A stretch of 64,000 nt of DNA. Origin: Pseudomonas sp. EpS/L25 (GTDB lineage: Bacteria > Pseudomonadota > Gammaproteobacteria > Pseudomonadales > Pseudomonadaceae). Each line of letters opens with the position of its first letter. The first letter of the stretch is position 1. The stretch is taken from the NCBI RefSeq assembly GCF_001512295.1, contig NZ_LNUP01000014.1, forward strand, positions 244,507-308,506. The letters are read 5' to 3'. Positions 38,440-48,384 of the stretch are shown piece by piece. Position numbers and translations under genes: made by a program. A model generated the notes under the pieces. That model was not told the origin of the DNA. It made no database searches and worked only from the letters and a program-made list of their open reading frames with translations.

Positions 38440-38919
38440 ATGGCCTTTCGTCCGCTCAACGCCATCGCTCCCGCCGCCCTGTTGCGCCAGGCCAAACCGC
38501 TCAAGGCGCTGTTTCGCGAGGCCGAGCGGCTGGGTCGGCTGCAGCAGTTGCTGGAAGAGCAGTTGCAGCCCGCCGCCCGCCCCCATTGCCGGGTGGCCAG
38601 TTGGCGCGACGGCACCCTGCTGCTGGTGGTCAACGACGCCCACTGGGCGACGCGACTGCGCTACCAGCAGCCGCGCCTGCTGCGCTTCTTGCAGAAGGCA
38701 CCGGAGTTCGCCGGGCTGATGCGGCTGCAATTCAAGATGCAGCCGAATCCGGGCACGGCCGCGCGACCGCGGCCGGCACGGCAGGTCAGCCAGGTGGGTG
38801 CCGACAGCCTGCGCGAAGTGGCCGCTGGCATCCGTGATCCCAAGCTCAAGGCGGCCCTGGAACGACTGGCCAGTCGTACCGGCACCCGGGTAACGCCGAG
38901 CGCGGACGACGAAGCCTAG
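38440..38919 (+). CDS. dciA: DUF721/DciA-family replicative helicase loader
   Basis: The 159-aa protein has a DUF721 (DciA) domain: LFREAERLGRLQQLLEEQL, VASWRDGTLLLVVNDAHWATRLRY and RLLRFLQ. A disordered basic C-terminal part follows. DciA is the ancestral loader of DnaB in bacteria lacking DnaC. Position beside secA matches other Pseudomonas genomes. No strong ribosome site is visible before the ATG. In many relatives lpxC follows, but here the next gene is the convergent yjiA. Confidence 0.82.
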   Translation: MAFRPLNAIAPAALLRQAKPLKALFREAERLGRLQQLLEEQLQPAARPHCRVASWRDGTLLLVVNDAHWATRLRYQQPRLLRFLQKAPEFAGLMRLQFKMQPNPGTAARPRPARQVSQVGADSLREVAAGIRDPKLKAALERLASRTGTRVTPSADDEA

Positions 38920-39027
38920 CGAGGGCCCGCTCCCAGCCGGCGGCCCAGGACGCCAGGCGTCAGGAGCGCCGCCTGCGTTCCCCGGCGGAGGGTCCTGCCC
39001 CGGACCGCAGTGCCGCCAGGGTAGTCT

Positions 39028-40020
39028 TCAGTCCCGCGCCACCGCACGCTCGAAGGCGGCGCGGATGCGCTCTTCCGGCAGGTCCATGCCGATCAGCACC
39101 ACGCGGCTTTCGCGCTCCTCGCCCGGTGCCCAGTCGCGCTCCCAATCGGCGGCATAGATCTGCTGCACGCCCTGGAACAGCAGGCGGCGGTCCTCGCCGG
39201 CGATGTTGAGCAGGCCCTTGTAGCGCAGCAGGTCACAGCCGAGGGTATCGAGCAGCATCTCCATCACCTTGCCGATCTTGTCCTGGTCGTAGGGGCGCGG
39301 CTCGCGGATGGCGATGGACTGGATGCGCTCGGTGAGACTGACGGCTTCCGACACCGGCCGCAGTGGGCGGAACAGCGTGGGCGGCGCCAGGTCTTCGTCG
39401 TGCAGGTTGAAGCCGCGGATGTCCAGCAATTCGGCCAGCTCGATGCGACCGTGATCGACGTGGCGGATGGGTGCGCGCCGGTTGATGCGCTGCAGGCGGT
39501 TCTCCAGCGCCTCGACGGCGGCCGGCTCGGCCAGGTCGAGCTTGGTCAGCAGCAGGCGGTCGGCGAAACCGATCTGGGCCTGCAGCAGCGGATCGCTCAG
39601 TTGCTCGCTGGCGTGGACGGCGTCCACCAGGGTCAGCACCCCGTCGAGCAGATAGCGCTCGCGCAGCAAGTCGTCGGTGAAGAAGGTCTGGGCCACCGGA
39701 CCGGGATCGGCGAGGCCGGTGCACTCCACCACCAGGCGCTCGAAATCCAGTTCGCCGCTGTCCAGCCGCTCCAACAGCACGGTCAGGGCATAGGCCAGGT
39801 CCTTGCTGCCGGTGCAGCAGACGCAACCGTTGGCGACCTTCATCAGTTGTACGGCGCCAGCGTCTTCCAGCAATTCGCCATCGACGTCCAGGGCGCTGAA
39901 TTCGTTCTCGATCACGGCGATCTTGAGGCCATGCTCGGCCTGCAGGATGTGCCTGAGCAGGGTGGTCTTGCCGGCGCCGAGAAAGCCGGTCAGGACGGTG
40001 ACGGGAATGGGTTCGTGCAT
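39028..40020 (-). CDS. yjiA: COG0523 metal-related GTPase YjiA (CobW/P47K family)
   Basis: The 330-aa GTPase has Walker A GFLGAGKTT, the metal-binding GCVCCT motif, an ECTGLADP switch and TKLDLAEP guanine specificity, with a CobW_C domain at the end. G3E GTPases bind Zn, Co or Ni and insert or sense metals. Located 57 nt downstream of ybdD in a cstA-ybdD-yjiA cluster, suggesting the GTPase is linked to the transporter, but the target metalloprotein is unknown. Confidence 0.88.
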   Translation of the reverse strand: MHEPIPVTVLTGFLGAGKTTLLRHILQAEHGLKIAVIENEFSALDVDGELLEDAGAVQLMKVANGCVCCTGSKDLAYALTVLLERLDSGELDFERLVVECTGLADPGPVAQTFFTDDLLRERYLLDGVLTLVDAVHASEQLSDPLLQAQIGFADRLLLTKLDLAEPAAVEALENRLQRINRRAPIRHVDHGRIELAELLDIRGFNLHDEDLAPPTLFRPLRPVSEAVSLTERIQSIAIREPRPYDQDKIGKVMEMLLDTLGCDLLRYKGLLNIAGEDRRLLFQGVQQIYAADWERDWAPGEERESRVVLIGMDLPEERIRAAFERAVARD

Positions 40021-40077
40021 GGCAACTCCAGACGGAAAGAGGCCGGGCTTGGAGCCCGGCCTGGAGGAGACCCTGGG

Positions 40078-40281
40078 TCAGCAGCAGCGGATGGCGCCCG
40101 ACTTGCCGCCACCGTAGCGCGCCTCCTGGCGCTCACGGAAGAAGGCCTCGTAGCTCATCACCGGCTGGTCCGGGTGCTTGCCGCGCATGTGTTCGACGTA
40201 GGTGTCGTAGTCGGGCATGCCCACCAGCATCTTGGCGGCCTGCCCCAGGTACTTACCCATGCGACCCAGGTCGTTGAACAT
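40078..40281 (-). CDS. ybdD: YbdD/YjiX family protein (DUF466)
   Basis: A 67-aa protein with the family's [19 protein letters not shown] start region, MSYEEFF-like [12 protein letters not shown] and a conserved terminal Cys-Cys (RCC). It is always found beside CstA-type transporters; it is thought to assist them, perhaps through the cysteines. The ATG has AAAGGAG 7 nt upstream, and the cstA stop overlaps that ribosome site, so the two are tightly coupled. Confidence 0.9.
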   Translation of the reverse strand: MFNDLGRMGKYLGQAAKMLVGMPDYDTYVEHMRGKHPDQPVMSYEAFFRERQEARYGGGKSGAIRCC

Positions 40282-40293
40282 GAGGATTCTCCT

Positions 40294-42351
40294 TTAAACG
40301 CCCGTGGCCGGCTGGAACGGGGTCTCGCGGTCGCTGCGCTCGGGCTTGGCCAGGGCGGCGCGACCGACCTTGATGGAAAAGAACAGGATGCTCATCACCA
40401 CCACCAGGAACAGCACCGAGAGAGTGGCGTTGGTATAGGCGTTGAAGACGATGTGCTGCATCTGCTCCATGCTCTTGGCCGGGGCGATCACCTGGCCCTG
40501 GTCCATGGCGGTGCTGTACTTCCTGGCCAGGGCCAGGAAGCCGACGGCCGGATTCGAATCGAACAGCTTGATCAGGCTGGCGGTGGTGGTGCAGATCAGC
40601 AGCCACACGGCCGGCACCAGGGTGACCCAGACGTAGCGCTGGCGCTTCATCTTGATCAGTACCACGGAGCCCAGCATCAGCGCGATACCGGCGAGCATCT
40701 GGTTGGAGATGCCGAACAGCGGCCAGAGGGTGTTGATGCCGCCCAGCGGATCGACCACGCCCTGGTAGAGCAGCCAGCCCCACAGGGCGACGCAACCGGC
40801 GGTGCCGATGACGTTGGCGGTCCAGGAGTCGGTCTTCTTCAGCGCCGGGACGAAGCTGCCCAGCAGGTCCTGCAGCATGAAGCGTCCGGCGCGGGTACCG
40901 GCATCCACCGCGGTGAGGATGAACAGCGCCTCGAACAGGATGGCGAAGTGGTACCAGAAGGCCATGGTGTTCTCGCCCGGCAGCACGTTGTGCATGATCT
41001 GGGCGATGCCCACTGCCAGGGTGGGAGCGCCCCCGGCACGGGCCAGGATGGTGTGCTCACCGATCTCGGTGGCGGTGGCCTGCAGCATCTCGGGCGTCAC
41101 CACGAAGCCCCAGGTGCTGATCTTGGCGGCGACCGAGACCACGTCGGCACCGACCACGGCGGCCGGGCTGTTCATGGCGAAGTAGACGCCCGGCTCGATC
41201 ACCGAGGCGGCGACCATGGCCATGATGGCGACGAAGGACTCCATCAGCATGGCACCGTAGCCGATGTAGCGGGCGTGGGTTTCCTTGGCGATCAGCTTGG
41301 GCGTGGTGCCCGAGCTGATCAGGGCATGGAAGCCGGACACCGCGCCGCAGGCGATGGTGATGAACAGGAAGGGGAACAGGGTGCCCTTCCACACCGGACC
41401 GGTGCCGTCGACGAACTGGGTCAGGGCCGGCATCTTGAGCAGCGGCATGGTCACCAGGATGCCGATGGCCAGGGCGATGATGGTGCCGATCTTGAGGAAG
41501 GTGGACAGGTAGTCACGCGGCGCCAGCACCAGCCAGACCGGCAGCACGGCGGCGACGAAGCCGTAGCCGATCAGCATCCAGGTGATCTGCACGCCGGTGA
41601 AGGTGAAGGCCGGACCCCACACCGGATCGGCGGCGACCAGGCCACCCAACCAGATGGAGGCCAGCAGCAGTACCACGCCGACCAGGGAGATCTCGCCGAT
41701 GCGCCCGGGGCGGATGTATCTCATGTAGACGCCCATGAACATGGCGATCGGCAGGGTGGCGATCACGGTGAACATGCCCCAGGGGCTTTCGGCCAGGGCC
41801 TTGACCACGATCAGCGCCAGCACCGCGAGGATGATGATCATGATCAGGAAGCAGCCGAACAGGGCGATGGTGCCGGGGATGCGGCCCATCTCCTCGCGCA
41901 CCATGTCACCCAGGGAGCGTCCGTTGCGGCGGGTAGAGAGGAACAGCACCACGAAGTCCTGCACCGCACCGGCGAAGACCACCCCGGCGATCAGCCAGAG
42001 GGTACCGGGCAGATAGCCCATCTGGGCGGCGAGCACGGGACCGACCAGCGGGCCGGCGCCGGCGATGGCGGCGAAGTGGTGGCCGAAGAGGATGTGCTTG
42101 TTGGTGGGGACGTAGTCCAGGCCGTCGTTGTTGAGGACGGCGGGCGTGGCTCTTTTGGCGTCGAGCCCCATCACCTTGGTGGCGATGAACAGGCTGTAGT
42201 AGCGGTAGGCGACGAGGTAGATCGCCACGGCGGCGACCACGATCCAGAGGGCGTTGATCGCTTCGCCTCGACTTAGCGCCACGGTACCCAGCGCGAAGGC
42301 GCCGAGTACGGCAACGGCGAACCAGGCTAGATGGCTGGCCATTCGGGTCAT
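40294..42351 (-). CDS. cstA: carbon starvation protein CstA (pyruvate/peptide transporter)
   Basis: The 685-aa membrane protein has about 16-18 hydrophobic segments and hallmark CstA segments: PTNKHILFGHHFAAIAGAGP, AGVVFAGAVQDF and SGFHALISSGTTPKL. CstA/BtsT-type carriers import pyruvate or peptides and are induced by carbon limitation. The ATG at 42351 (MTRMASHL) has AGGAG 7 nt upstream. It heads cstA-ybdD-yjiA and is divergent from a Cache-histidine kinase; the 451-bp gap holds two palindromic elements. Confidence 0.93.
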   Translation of the reverse strand: MTRMASHLAWFAVAVLGAFALGTVALSRGEAINALWIVVAAVAIYLVAYRYYSLFIATKVMGLDAKRATPAVLNNDGLDYVPTNKHILFGHHFAAIAGAGPLVGPVLAAQMGYLPGTLWLIAGVVFAGAVQDFVVLFLSTRRNGRSLGDMVREEMGRIPGTIALFGCFLIMIIILAVLALIVVKALAESPWGMFTVIATLPIAMFMGVYMRYIRPGRIGEISLVGVVLLLASIWLGGLVAADPVWGPAFTFTGVQITWMLIGYGFVAAVLPVWLVLAPRDYLSTFLKIGTIIALAIGILVTMPLLKMPALTQFVDGTGPVWKGTLFPFLFITIACGAVSGFHALISSGTTPKLIAKETHARYIGYGAMLMESFVAIMAMVAASVIEPGVYFAMNSPAAVVGADVVSVAAKISTWGFVVTPEMLQATATEIGEHTILARAGGAPTLAVGIAQIMHNVLPGENTMAFWYHFAILFEALFILTAVDAGTRAGRFMLQDLLGSFVPALKKTDSWTANVIGTAGCVALWGWLLYQGVVDPLGGINTLWPLFGISNQMLAGIALMLGSVVLIKMKRQRYVWVTLVPAVWLLICTTTASLIKLFDSNPAVGFLALARKYSTAMDQGQVIAPAKSMEQMQHIVFNAYTNATLSVLFLVVVMSILFFSIKVGRAALAKPERSDRETPFQPATGV

Positions 42352-42403
42352 GCTTGTTCTCCTGCCGCGCATCTATGGCCGCGGCGATACTTGTTATTGT
42401 TTG

Positions 42404-42545
42404 AGAGCCTATTCAAAGGCTCGCGAGCTAGAGACAAACAAGGCGAAAATGGCTGAGGAAGCGGAGTTTACGAGTGGTAAATGAGCATTCCGAAGCCATT
42501 TTCAACGCCGTTTGGCCGACGCGCAGCAGCCTTTGAACAGGCTCT
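42404..42545. repeat. 142-bp palindromic element B
   Basis: The outer arms (AGAGCCTATTCAAAGGC and its near complement) match at 16 of 17 positions. Core: GCGAAAATGGCTGAGG pairs with AGCCATTTTC, and the tip is TTTAC-GAGTG-GTAAA. It is an inverted copy of element D (48654-48795), with about ten differences by eye. It lies between cstA and the histidine kinase gene. Confidence 0.85.
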
Positions 42546-42647
42546 GAGAGCCCACAGCGGAGCCATATTACTATCGGCGCCGCTACGCGACAGCGAAATT
42601 CGCAGAACTACCCAAGGACCACTACGTAGTTCTACGTAGACACCCTG

Positions 42648-42789
42648 GGTTCTGTACGAAAAGTGCCTGCGCTTGGTGATGCTTCGTTGAAAAAGACTTC
42701 GGAATGCTCATTTACCACTCGTAAACTCCGCGTCCTCAATCTTTTTCGCCTCGCCTGACCTTCGCTCGGCGACTTTATCGTACAGAACC
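42648..42789. repeat. 142-bp palindromic element C
   Basis: The outer arms GGTTCTGTACGA (42648) and TCGTACAGAACC (ending 42789) are perfect complements. The core keeps TCGGAATGCTCATTTACC and TCGTAAACTCCGC of element D, but the inner stem is changed on both sides (GAAAAAGA with TCTTTTTC instead of AAAATGGC with GCCATTTT). It ends 13 nt before the histidine kinase start, so it would form the leader of that mRNA. Confidence 0.85.
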
Positions 42790-42802
42790 TGGACGAGTCC
42801 CG

Positions 42803-44176
42803 ATGCAGCTCAAATACAAGATGGTCGCCCTCGGCATCCTGCCCCTGCTGCTGGCGGTAGCGGCGGTCTGCCTGGTGGTGCTGGAACAGAGCCAGCGCCT
42901 CGGCGAGCAACAGGCACGCCTGCTGGAGCACAGCATCCTCAGCAGCAAGAAGGCGGAGCTGCGCAACTACGTGGAGATGGGCGTCAGCGCCATCCAGCCA
43001 CTGTACGGCGGTGGCCGCGACGACGAGGACACCAAGACCAGGGTCCTGGCGCTGCTGGCCAGTCTGAATTTCGGCAGCGACGGCTACTTCTTCGTCTATG
43101 ACGAGCACGGCCGCAACCTCATGCATCCGCGCCAGCCGGAGCTGGTCGGCCAGGATCTCTGGCAACTCACCGACGGCACCGGCCTGCTGGTGATCCAGGC
43201 CCTGCTCAGGAGCGCCCGCGAAGGCGACGGCTTCCAGCGCTATGGCTGGCAGAAGCCCTCCAGCGGGCAGATGGCGGAGAAGCTGGCCTACGTCACCCAG
43301 CTGCAGCGTTGGGGCTGGGTGCTTGGTACCGGGCTCTATCTGGACGACGTCGACGCCGCCCTGGCCCAGGTACGCCACGACGTGGCGGCAGGCATCCGCA
43401 CCACCCTGCTGGCCAGCGCCGGGGTGGCCCTGGTGGCGGTGCTGCTGGTGTTCGCCGGCGGCCTGACGCTCAACGTCAGCGAACACCGCCTGGCCGACCG
43501 CAAGCTCAAGCAGTTGACCCAGAGACTCATCACCTCCCAGGAAGAGGAGCGCTCGCGGCTGTCGCGGGAGCTGCACGACGGCATCAGCCAGTTGCTGGTA
43601 TCCATCAAGTTCCAGTTCGAACTGGCCAGCCGCGAGCTGGGCGCCGGCAAGGCCAGCGCCAGCGAGTCCCTGCGCGAGGGCACCCAGCGCCTGGCCTCGG
43701 CCATCGGCGAGATCCGCCGCATCTCCCATGACCTGCACCCTTCCCTGCTGGATACCCTCGGCCTGCCCGCCGCCCTCGGTCAACTGGTGGAGGAATTCCG
43801 CCAGCGCAGTGGCCTGGCGGTGGACTATCGGCAGACCCTGGATGGCACGCCGTCCGGCGGCGACCTGGACGTCGCCCTCTTCCGCATCGTCCAGGAGGCC
43901 CTGACCAACATCGAACGCCATGCCGACGCCAGTCACGTGGTCATCGACCTGCAGCACCGTGGTCGCTGGACCTGTCTGACCGTGCACGACGACGGGCGCG
44001 GCTTCGACACCCAGCAGGTGGAGCACCAGAGCGGCGGCATCGGCCTGCGCAACATTCGCGAGCGGGTGGAACTGTTCGGCGGGCGCTGCGCCATCCAGTC
44101 CGGGCCTGGCGGCACGACCCTGGACGTGGTTCTGCTACGCTCCGACCTCCCCGCCGACGAAGAGAGCCCGACATGA
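42803..44176 (+). CDS. Cache-domain sensor histidine kinase (NarX/HisKA_3 type)
   Basis: A 457-aa membrane kinase: transmembrane helix 1 (about 8-28), a periplasmic single Cache domain (about 30-195, with DGYFFVYDEHGRNLMHP at 93-109), transmembrane helix 2 (about 198-222), HisKA_3 with phospho-His H258 in SRELHDG, and HATPase_c with DDGRGFD and GIGLRNIRER. Such Cache domains bind small organic acids. The last 4 nt overlap the response regulator start (ATGA). Divergent from cstA, so a carbon-source signal is likely (inference). Confidence 0.88.
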   Translation: MQLKYKMVALGILPLLLAVAAVCLVVLEQSQRLGEQQARLLEHSILSSKKAELRNYVEMGVSAIQPLYGGGRDDEDTKTRVLALLASLNFGSDGYFFVYDEHGRNLMHPRQPELVGQDLWQLTDGTGLLVIQALLRSAREGDGFQRYGWQKPSSGQMAEKLAYVTQLQRWGWVLGTGLYLDDVDAALAQVRHDVAAGIRTTLLASAGVALVAVLLVFAGGLTLNVSEHRLADRKLKQLTQRLITSQEEERSRLSRELHDGISQLLVSIKFQFELASRELGAGKASASESLREGTQRLASAIGEIRRISHDLHPSLLDTLGLPAALGQLVEEFRQRSGLAVDYRQTLDGTPSGGDLDVALFRIVQEALTNIERHADASHVVIDLQHRGRWTCLTVHDDGRGFDTQQVEHQSGGIGLRNIRERVELFGGRCAIQSGPGGTTLDVVLLRSDLPADEESPT

Positions 44177-44811
44177 CGCCGATCCGCATCGTCCTGGTCG
44201 ACGACCACGCCCTGGTCCGCGCCGGGGTGCGGGCGCTGCTGGGCACCATCGACCGCTTCACCGTGGTCGGCGAGGCGAGCGGTGGCGAGGAGGCGCTCGA
44301 GCTGCTGGCCCGTCTCGACCCGGACATCCTGCTGGTGGACATCGGCCTCAAGGACATCAACGGCCTGGAGCTGACCGCCCTGATCACCGAGCGCGCACCC
44401 CGCGCCCGGGTACTGATCCTGAGCATGTACGACAATCGCGAGTACGTGAGTACCTCGCTACGGGTAGGCGCGGCGGGCTACGTGCTCAAGGATGCCCCCT
44501 CCGAGGAGATCATCGCCGCGGTCAAGGCCCTGGCGGTGGGCGGACGCTTCTACAGCCGCGCCATCGCCGCACGCCTGGGTGAAGGAGGTACCAGCGAGGG
44601 GGAGCTCACCCCGCGCGAACGCCAGGTCCTGCTGCTGATGGCCCAGGGCCTCAACAACAAGACAATGGCCCAGCGACTGCACCTGAGTGTGCGCACCGTG
44701 GAGACCCATCGCCTGAGCATCCGCCGCAAGCTCGACATCCAGAAGCCGGCCGACCTGGTCCGGCATGCGCGGGAATACGGCTGGCGGGGGGAAGACTCGT
44801 CTAACGTCTGA
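44173..44811 (+). CDS. NarL/FixJ-family response regulator
   Basis: The 212-aa regulator has a receiver with the phosphoacceptor D56 (LLVDIG) and acidic pair DDH (10-12), then a LuxR-type helix-turn-helix (about 148-205, LTPRERQVLLLMAQGLNNKTMA). It overlaps the Cache-kinase stop and is its cognate regulator. Target genes are not identified, but the divergent cstA operon is the nearest candidate. Confidence 0.9.
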   Translation: MTPIRIVLVDDHALVRAGVRALLGTIDRFTVVGEASGGEEALELLARLDPDILLVDIGLKDINGLELTALITERAPRARVLILSMYDNREYVSTSLRVGAAGYVLKDAPSEEIIAAVKALAVGGRFYSRAIAARLGEGGTSEGELTPRERQVLLLMAQGLNNKTMAQRLHLSVRTVETHRLSIRRKLDIQKPADLVRHAREYGWRGEDSSNV

Positions 44812-44955
44812 CCAAGAGCCGCTGCTCGCATCCAGGCGACCAATGAGCCGGCTCGGGCTGGCTCCTCCGGACGCGGCCGGCTACCCTCGCAGGCGAAGTC
44901 GATACGAGACGACGGCTGTCGTCTACAGTGATCAGGAACCCTCAGGAAGTGAGCC

Positions 44956-45321
44956 ATGAACGACACCAACGAGCGTCGCCGCTTTACCCGCTTCACCTTC
45001 GATGCCCCCGCGCAGTTGCACCAGGGTGAACGTCAGTGGGCGGCGCCCGTGGACGACATCTCGCTCAAGGGCGTGCTGTTGAGCCGACCCGCCGGCTGGG
45101 AAGCGCAACCGAGCGCCGCCTATCAGCTGCGCATCGCGCTCAACGACGAGACCCAGGTGAGCATGGAAGTGGAGCTGGTGCGGGAAACCGAAGGCCAGCT
45201 GGCCTTCGCCTGCCGGCAGATCGACCTGGACTCCATCAGCCACCTGCGCCGCCTGGTGGAACTGAACCTGGGCGACGAGACGCTGCTGGAGCGCGAACTG
45301 GCGGCGCTGGGAGCGCCTTAG
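44956..45321 (+). CDS. mapZ: PilZ-domain c-di-GMP receptor MapZ
   Basis: The 121-aa single-domain PilZ protein has the binding motifs RRFTR (8-12) and D34-x-S36-x-x-G39. The C-terminal IDLDSISHLRRLVELNLGDE is the signature helix of MapZ, which in P. aeruginosa binds the chemotaxis methyltransferase CheR1 when loaded with c-di-GMP and so alters flagellar switching. The position near yjiA, cstA and radA is similar to P. aeruginosa. With two c-di-GMP enzymes in this window, it is a local effector. Confidence 0.87.
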   Translation: MNDTNERRRFTRFTFDAPAQLHQGERQWAAPVDDISLKGVLLSRPAGWEAQPSAAYQLRIALNDETQVSMEVELVRETEGQLAFACRQIDLDSISHLRRLVELNLGDETLLERELAALGAP

Positions 45322-45344
45322 GTCGTCACCGTTGAGTAAGAGCT

Positions 45345-45660
45345 CGCGGCCATGGGCCGCTCCTATAGTCAAATCAGAGTCTGTAGGAGCAACTGTCTTA
45401 TCGCTGTGGGGACACCTCACGTAGCGTGGAAAACGGCGCAGCCTTTTCCACTGGAGACTTGGTGGCGAGGAGGCCCTCACCCCAATCCTCTCCCGAGGGG
45501 AGAGGGGGCTAGCCGAGCAGGCGTTCATTTTCCATCAGCCACGGCAAAGATCACGTCAAACCGGCGTACCTCTTCCTGTAGGAGCAGCCGCATCGGCGAA
45601 CCGCCATGGCCGCGATAGCAGTCAGACCGTAGCGTGGCAAACGGCGTAGCCTTTTCCACG
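45345..45660. repeat. mosaic repeat block (copy 2)
   Basis: A second copy of the module set at 13262-13577: REP-type CGCGGCCATGGGCCGCTCC, GTAGGAGCAAC, the GTGGAAAA/TTTTCCAC hairpin, CCTCACCCCAATCCTCTCCC with GGGGAGAGGG, then further REP and hairpin units. Segment 45383-45576 matches 13308-13500 almost base for base. It lies between the convergent mapZ and copB genes. Confidence 0.85.
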
Positions 45661-45698
45661 CTATCGACAGGCCTGAGGATTAGCCGCTTCCTCTCGCC

Positions 45699-46409
45699 TC
45701 AGAATTCCAGGTGCAGACCCACCACCAGCCGGGCGTCGTGGGTGTCTTCGCCCTCTTCGCGTGCCATGGCGGCGGTGTTGCCATGGGTGGCGTTCCAGGA
45801 GACGCCCACATAGGGCGCGACCTCCGGGGTCACCTGGTATCTCAGGCGCAGCCCTGCCTCGCTTTCCGCGAAACCGGCGCCCTGTCCGCGCGACTCGTCG
45901 TTGCGGCCGTAGAAGTTGAGTTCGGTATGCGGCTGCAGGATCAGCCGCTGGGTCAGGGACCAGTCGTATTCGGCTTCCAGGCGCAGGGCGGTCTGGCTGT
46001 TCTCGCCGAAGAAGGCCGTGATCTCGATGTCGAGGTCCTCGGGCGCGTGCTCCTGGATGCCCAGGGCGGCCCAGGTCTGTGGCGAGCCGGGTTTGAAATC
46101 CTGGCGGATACCGGCCACGCTGCCCCAGCCCCTGGCCAGTTCATGCCCCCAGAGCGCCTGTACCTCGGCCTGCTCGGTATGGCCGTTGCTGCGTTCGCCC
46201 TGGCTACGGAAATCCAGCCGATCGGCGCCACCGCCCAGGACCCAGCCTTCCAGGTCCCAGTTGAGGACGCTGCCCTCGTCGGCGCGCTGCCACTCCAATT
46301 GATCCACTTCCAGACTGGCCGGCGCGCGAGCGCTGGGATCGGCGGCCTGGACGAAGGCGCTGGCGGCAAGACCGGCGAAGAGCAAGGACAGCGGGAGCAA
46401 ACGAGGCAT
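45699..46409 (-). CDS. copB: copper resistance protein B (CopB/PcoB family outer-membrane protein)
   Basis: The 236-aa protein has a signal peptide (cleavage after VQA near residue 22) and a beta-barrel CopB domain ([55 protein letters not shown]). It lacks the long Met/His-rich N-terminal extension of typical CopB (about 300-330 aa), so its copper-binding capacity may be reduced. No copA, copCD or copRS gene adjoins it. The upstream 85 bp are AT-rich. Confidence 0.82.
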   Translation of the reverse strand: MPRLLPLSLLFAGLAASAFVQAADPSARAPASLEVDQLEWQRADEGSVLNWDLEGWVLGGGADRLDFRSQGERSNGHTEQAEVQALWGHELARGWGSVAGIRQDFKPGSPQTWAALGIQEHAPEDLDIEITAFFGENSQTALRLEAEYDWSLTQRLILQPHTELNFYGRNDESRGQGAGFAESEAGLRLRYQVTPEVAPYVGVSWNATHGNTAAMAREEGEDTHDARLVVGLHLEF

Positions 46410-46494
46410 GGCGGTTATCCAGGATCATGGAAGCGCCTGATAGACCGCTCTGCCGCACTCATAGTTTTAAAAATATTACGAATGCCAGCCTTGA

Positions 46495-47856
<1,362 letters not shown>

Positions 47857-47919
47857 GCCGGGGAGCTCCTGTCGCGAAAGGAAGGCGACGAGCATAGCAC
47901 GACTGGATGCATGGACAGT

Positions 47920-47949
47920 AAAAAGGCGCGATCCTCGCGGAGCGCGCCT
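47920..47949 (-). terminator. rho-independent terminator of the small periplasmic protein gene
   Basis: On the minus strand AGGCGCG and CGCGCCT arms (47924-47930, 47943-47949) with an inner TCC/GGA extension are followed by TTTTTAC. It separates the small secreted protein gene from radA. Confidence 0.8.
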
Positions 47950-47971
47950 GAGGTGGAACCGGCAAAGCGCC

Positions 47972-48238
47972 CTACTGGCTTTCGCCTGGCTGGCGCAGCA
48001 TGGTCAGGGCCTGGTTGGCCTGGGCGATGCACTTCTTCTCATCGCCGGCCTGGTGGGCGGCCATGGCGTTCTTGCGGAATTCGGCAATCTGCTTGGCCTG
48101 GGAGCTACCCGGGCCGATCTGATTGGTCTTCATCTTGCTGGCATCGTCCAGCTTTTGCAGCTGCACGGAGCAGAGATCCTGAGCGAAGGCGGGAGCAGTG
48201 GCGAACAGCATCAGGGCGATCAGGGCGGTGCGCTTCAT
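47972..48238 (-). CDS. small secreted protein of unknown function
   Basis: An 88-aa protein with a clear signal peptide (MKRTALIALMLFATAPAFAQ, cleavage after FAQ or AFA). The mature part is about 68 residues, helical and charged, with two cysteines (DLCS and KKCI) that could form one disulfide. No domain was recognised. It lies just upstream of radA but has its own terminator. Confidence 0.75.
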   Translation of the reverse strand: MKRTALIALMLFATAPAFAQDLCSVQLQKLDDASKMKTNQIGPGSSQAKQIAEFRKNAMAAHQAGDEKKCIAQANQALTMLRQPGESQ

Positions 48239-48384
48239 GGGGACATCCTCATCGGGAGGGCCGGTGCGGCCGGGCGAATCTCGCTTACCCCGTGAAACTC
48301 GGGTGGGGTCAAGGCATTGACCTCAGGGCAACACCTGACGTTCAGCGCACACGCAACGGGCACCCGCCCAGAGGAGTGCCCACC

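Noticed and set aside
39400..42276. A very long open reading frame on the plus strand opposite yjiA, ybdD and cstA
   Set aside because: It is low-complexity (His/Gln/Gly/Asp-rich) as expected from the reverse frame of high-GC genes, and the minus-strand genes are unmistakable.
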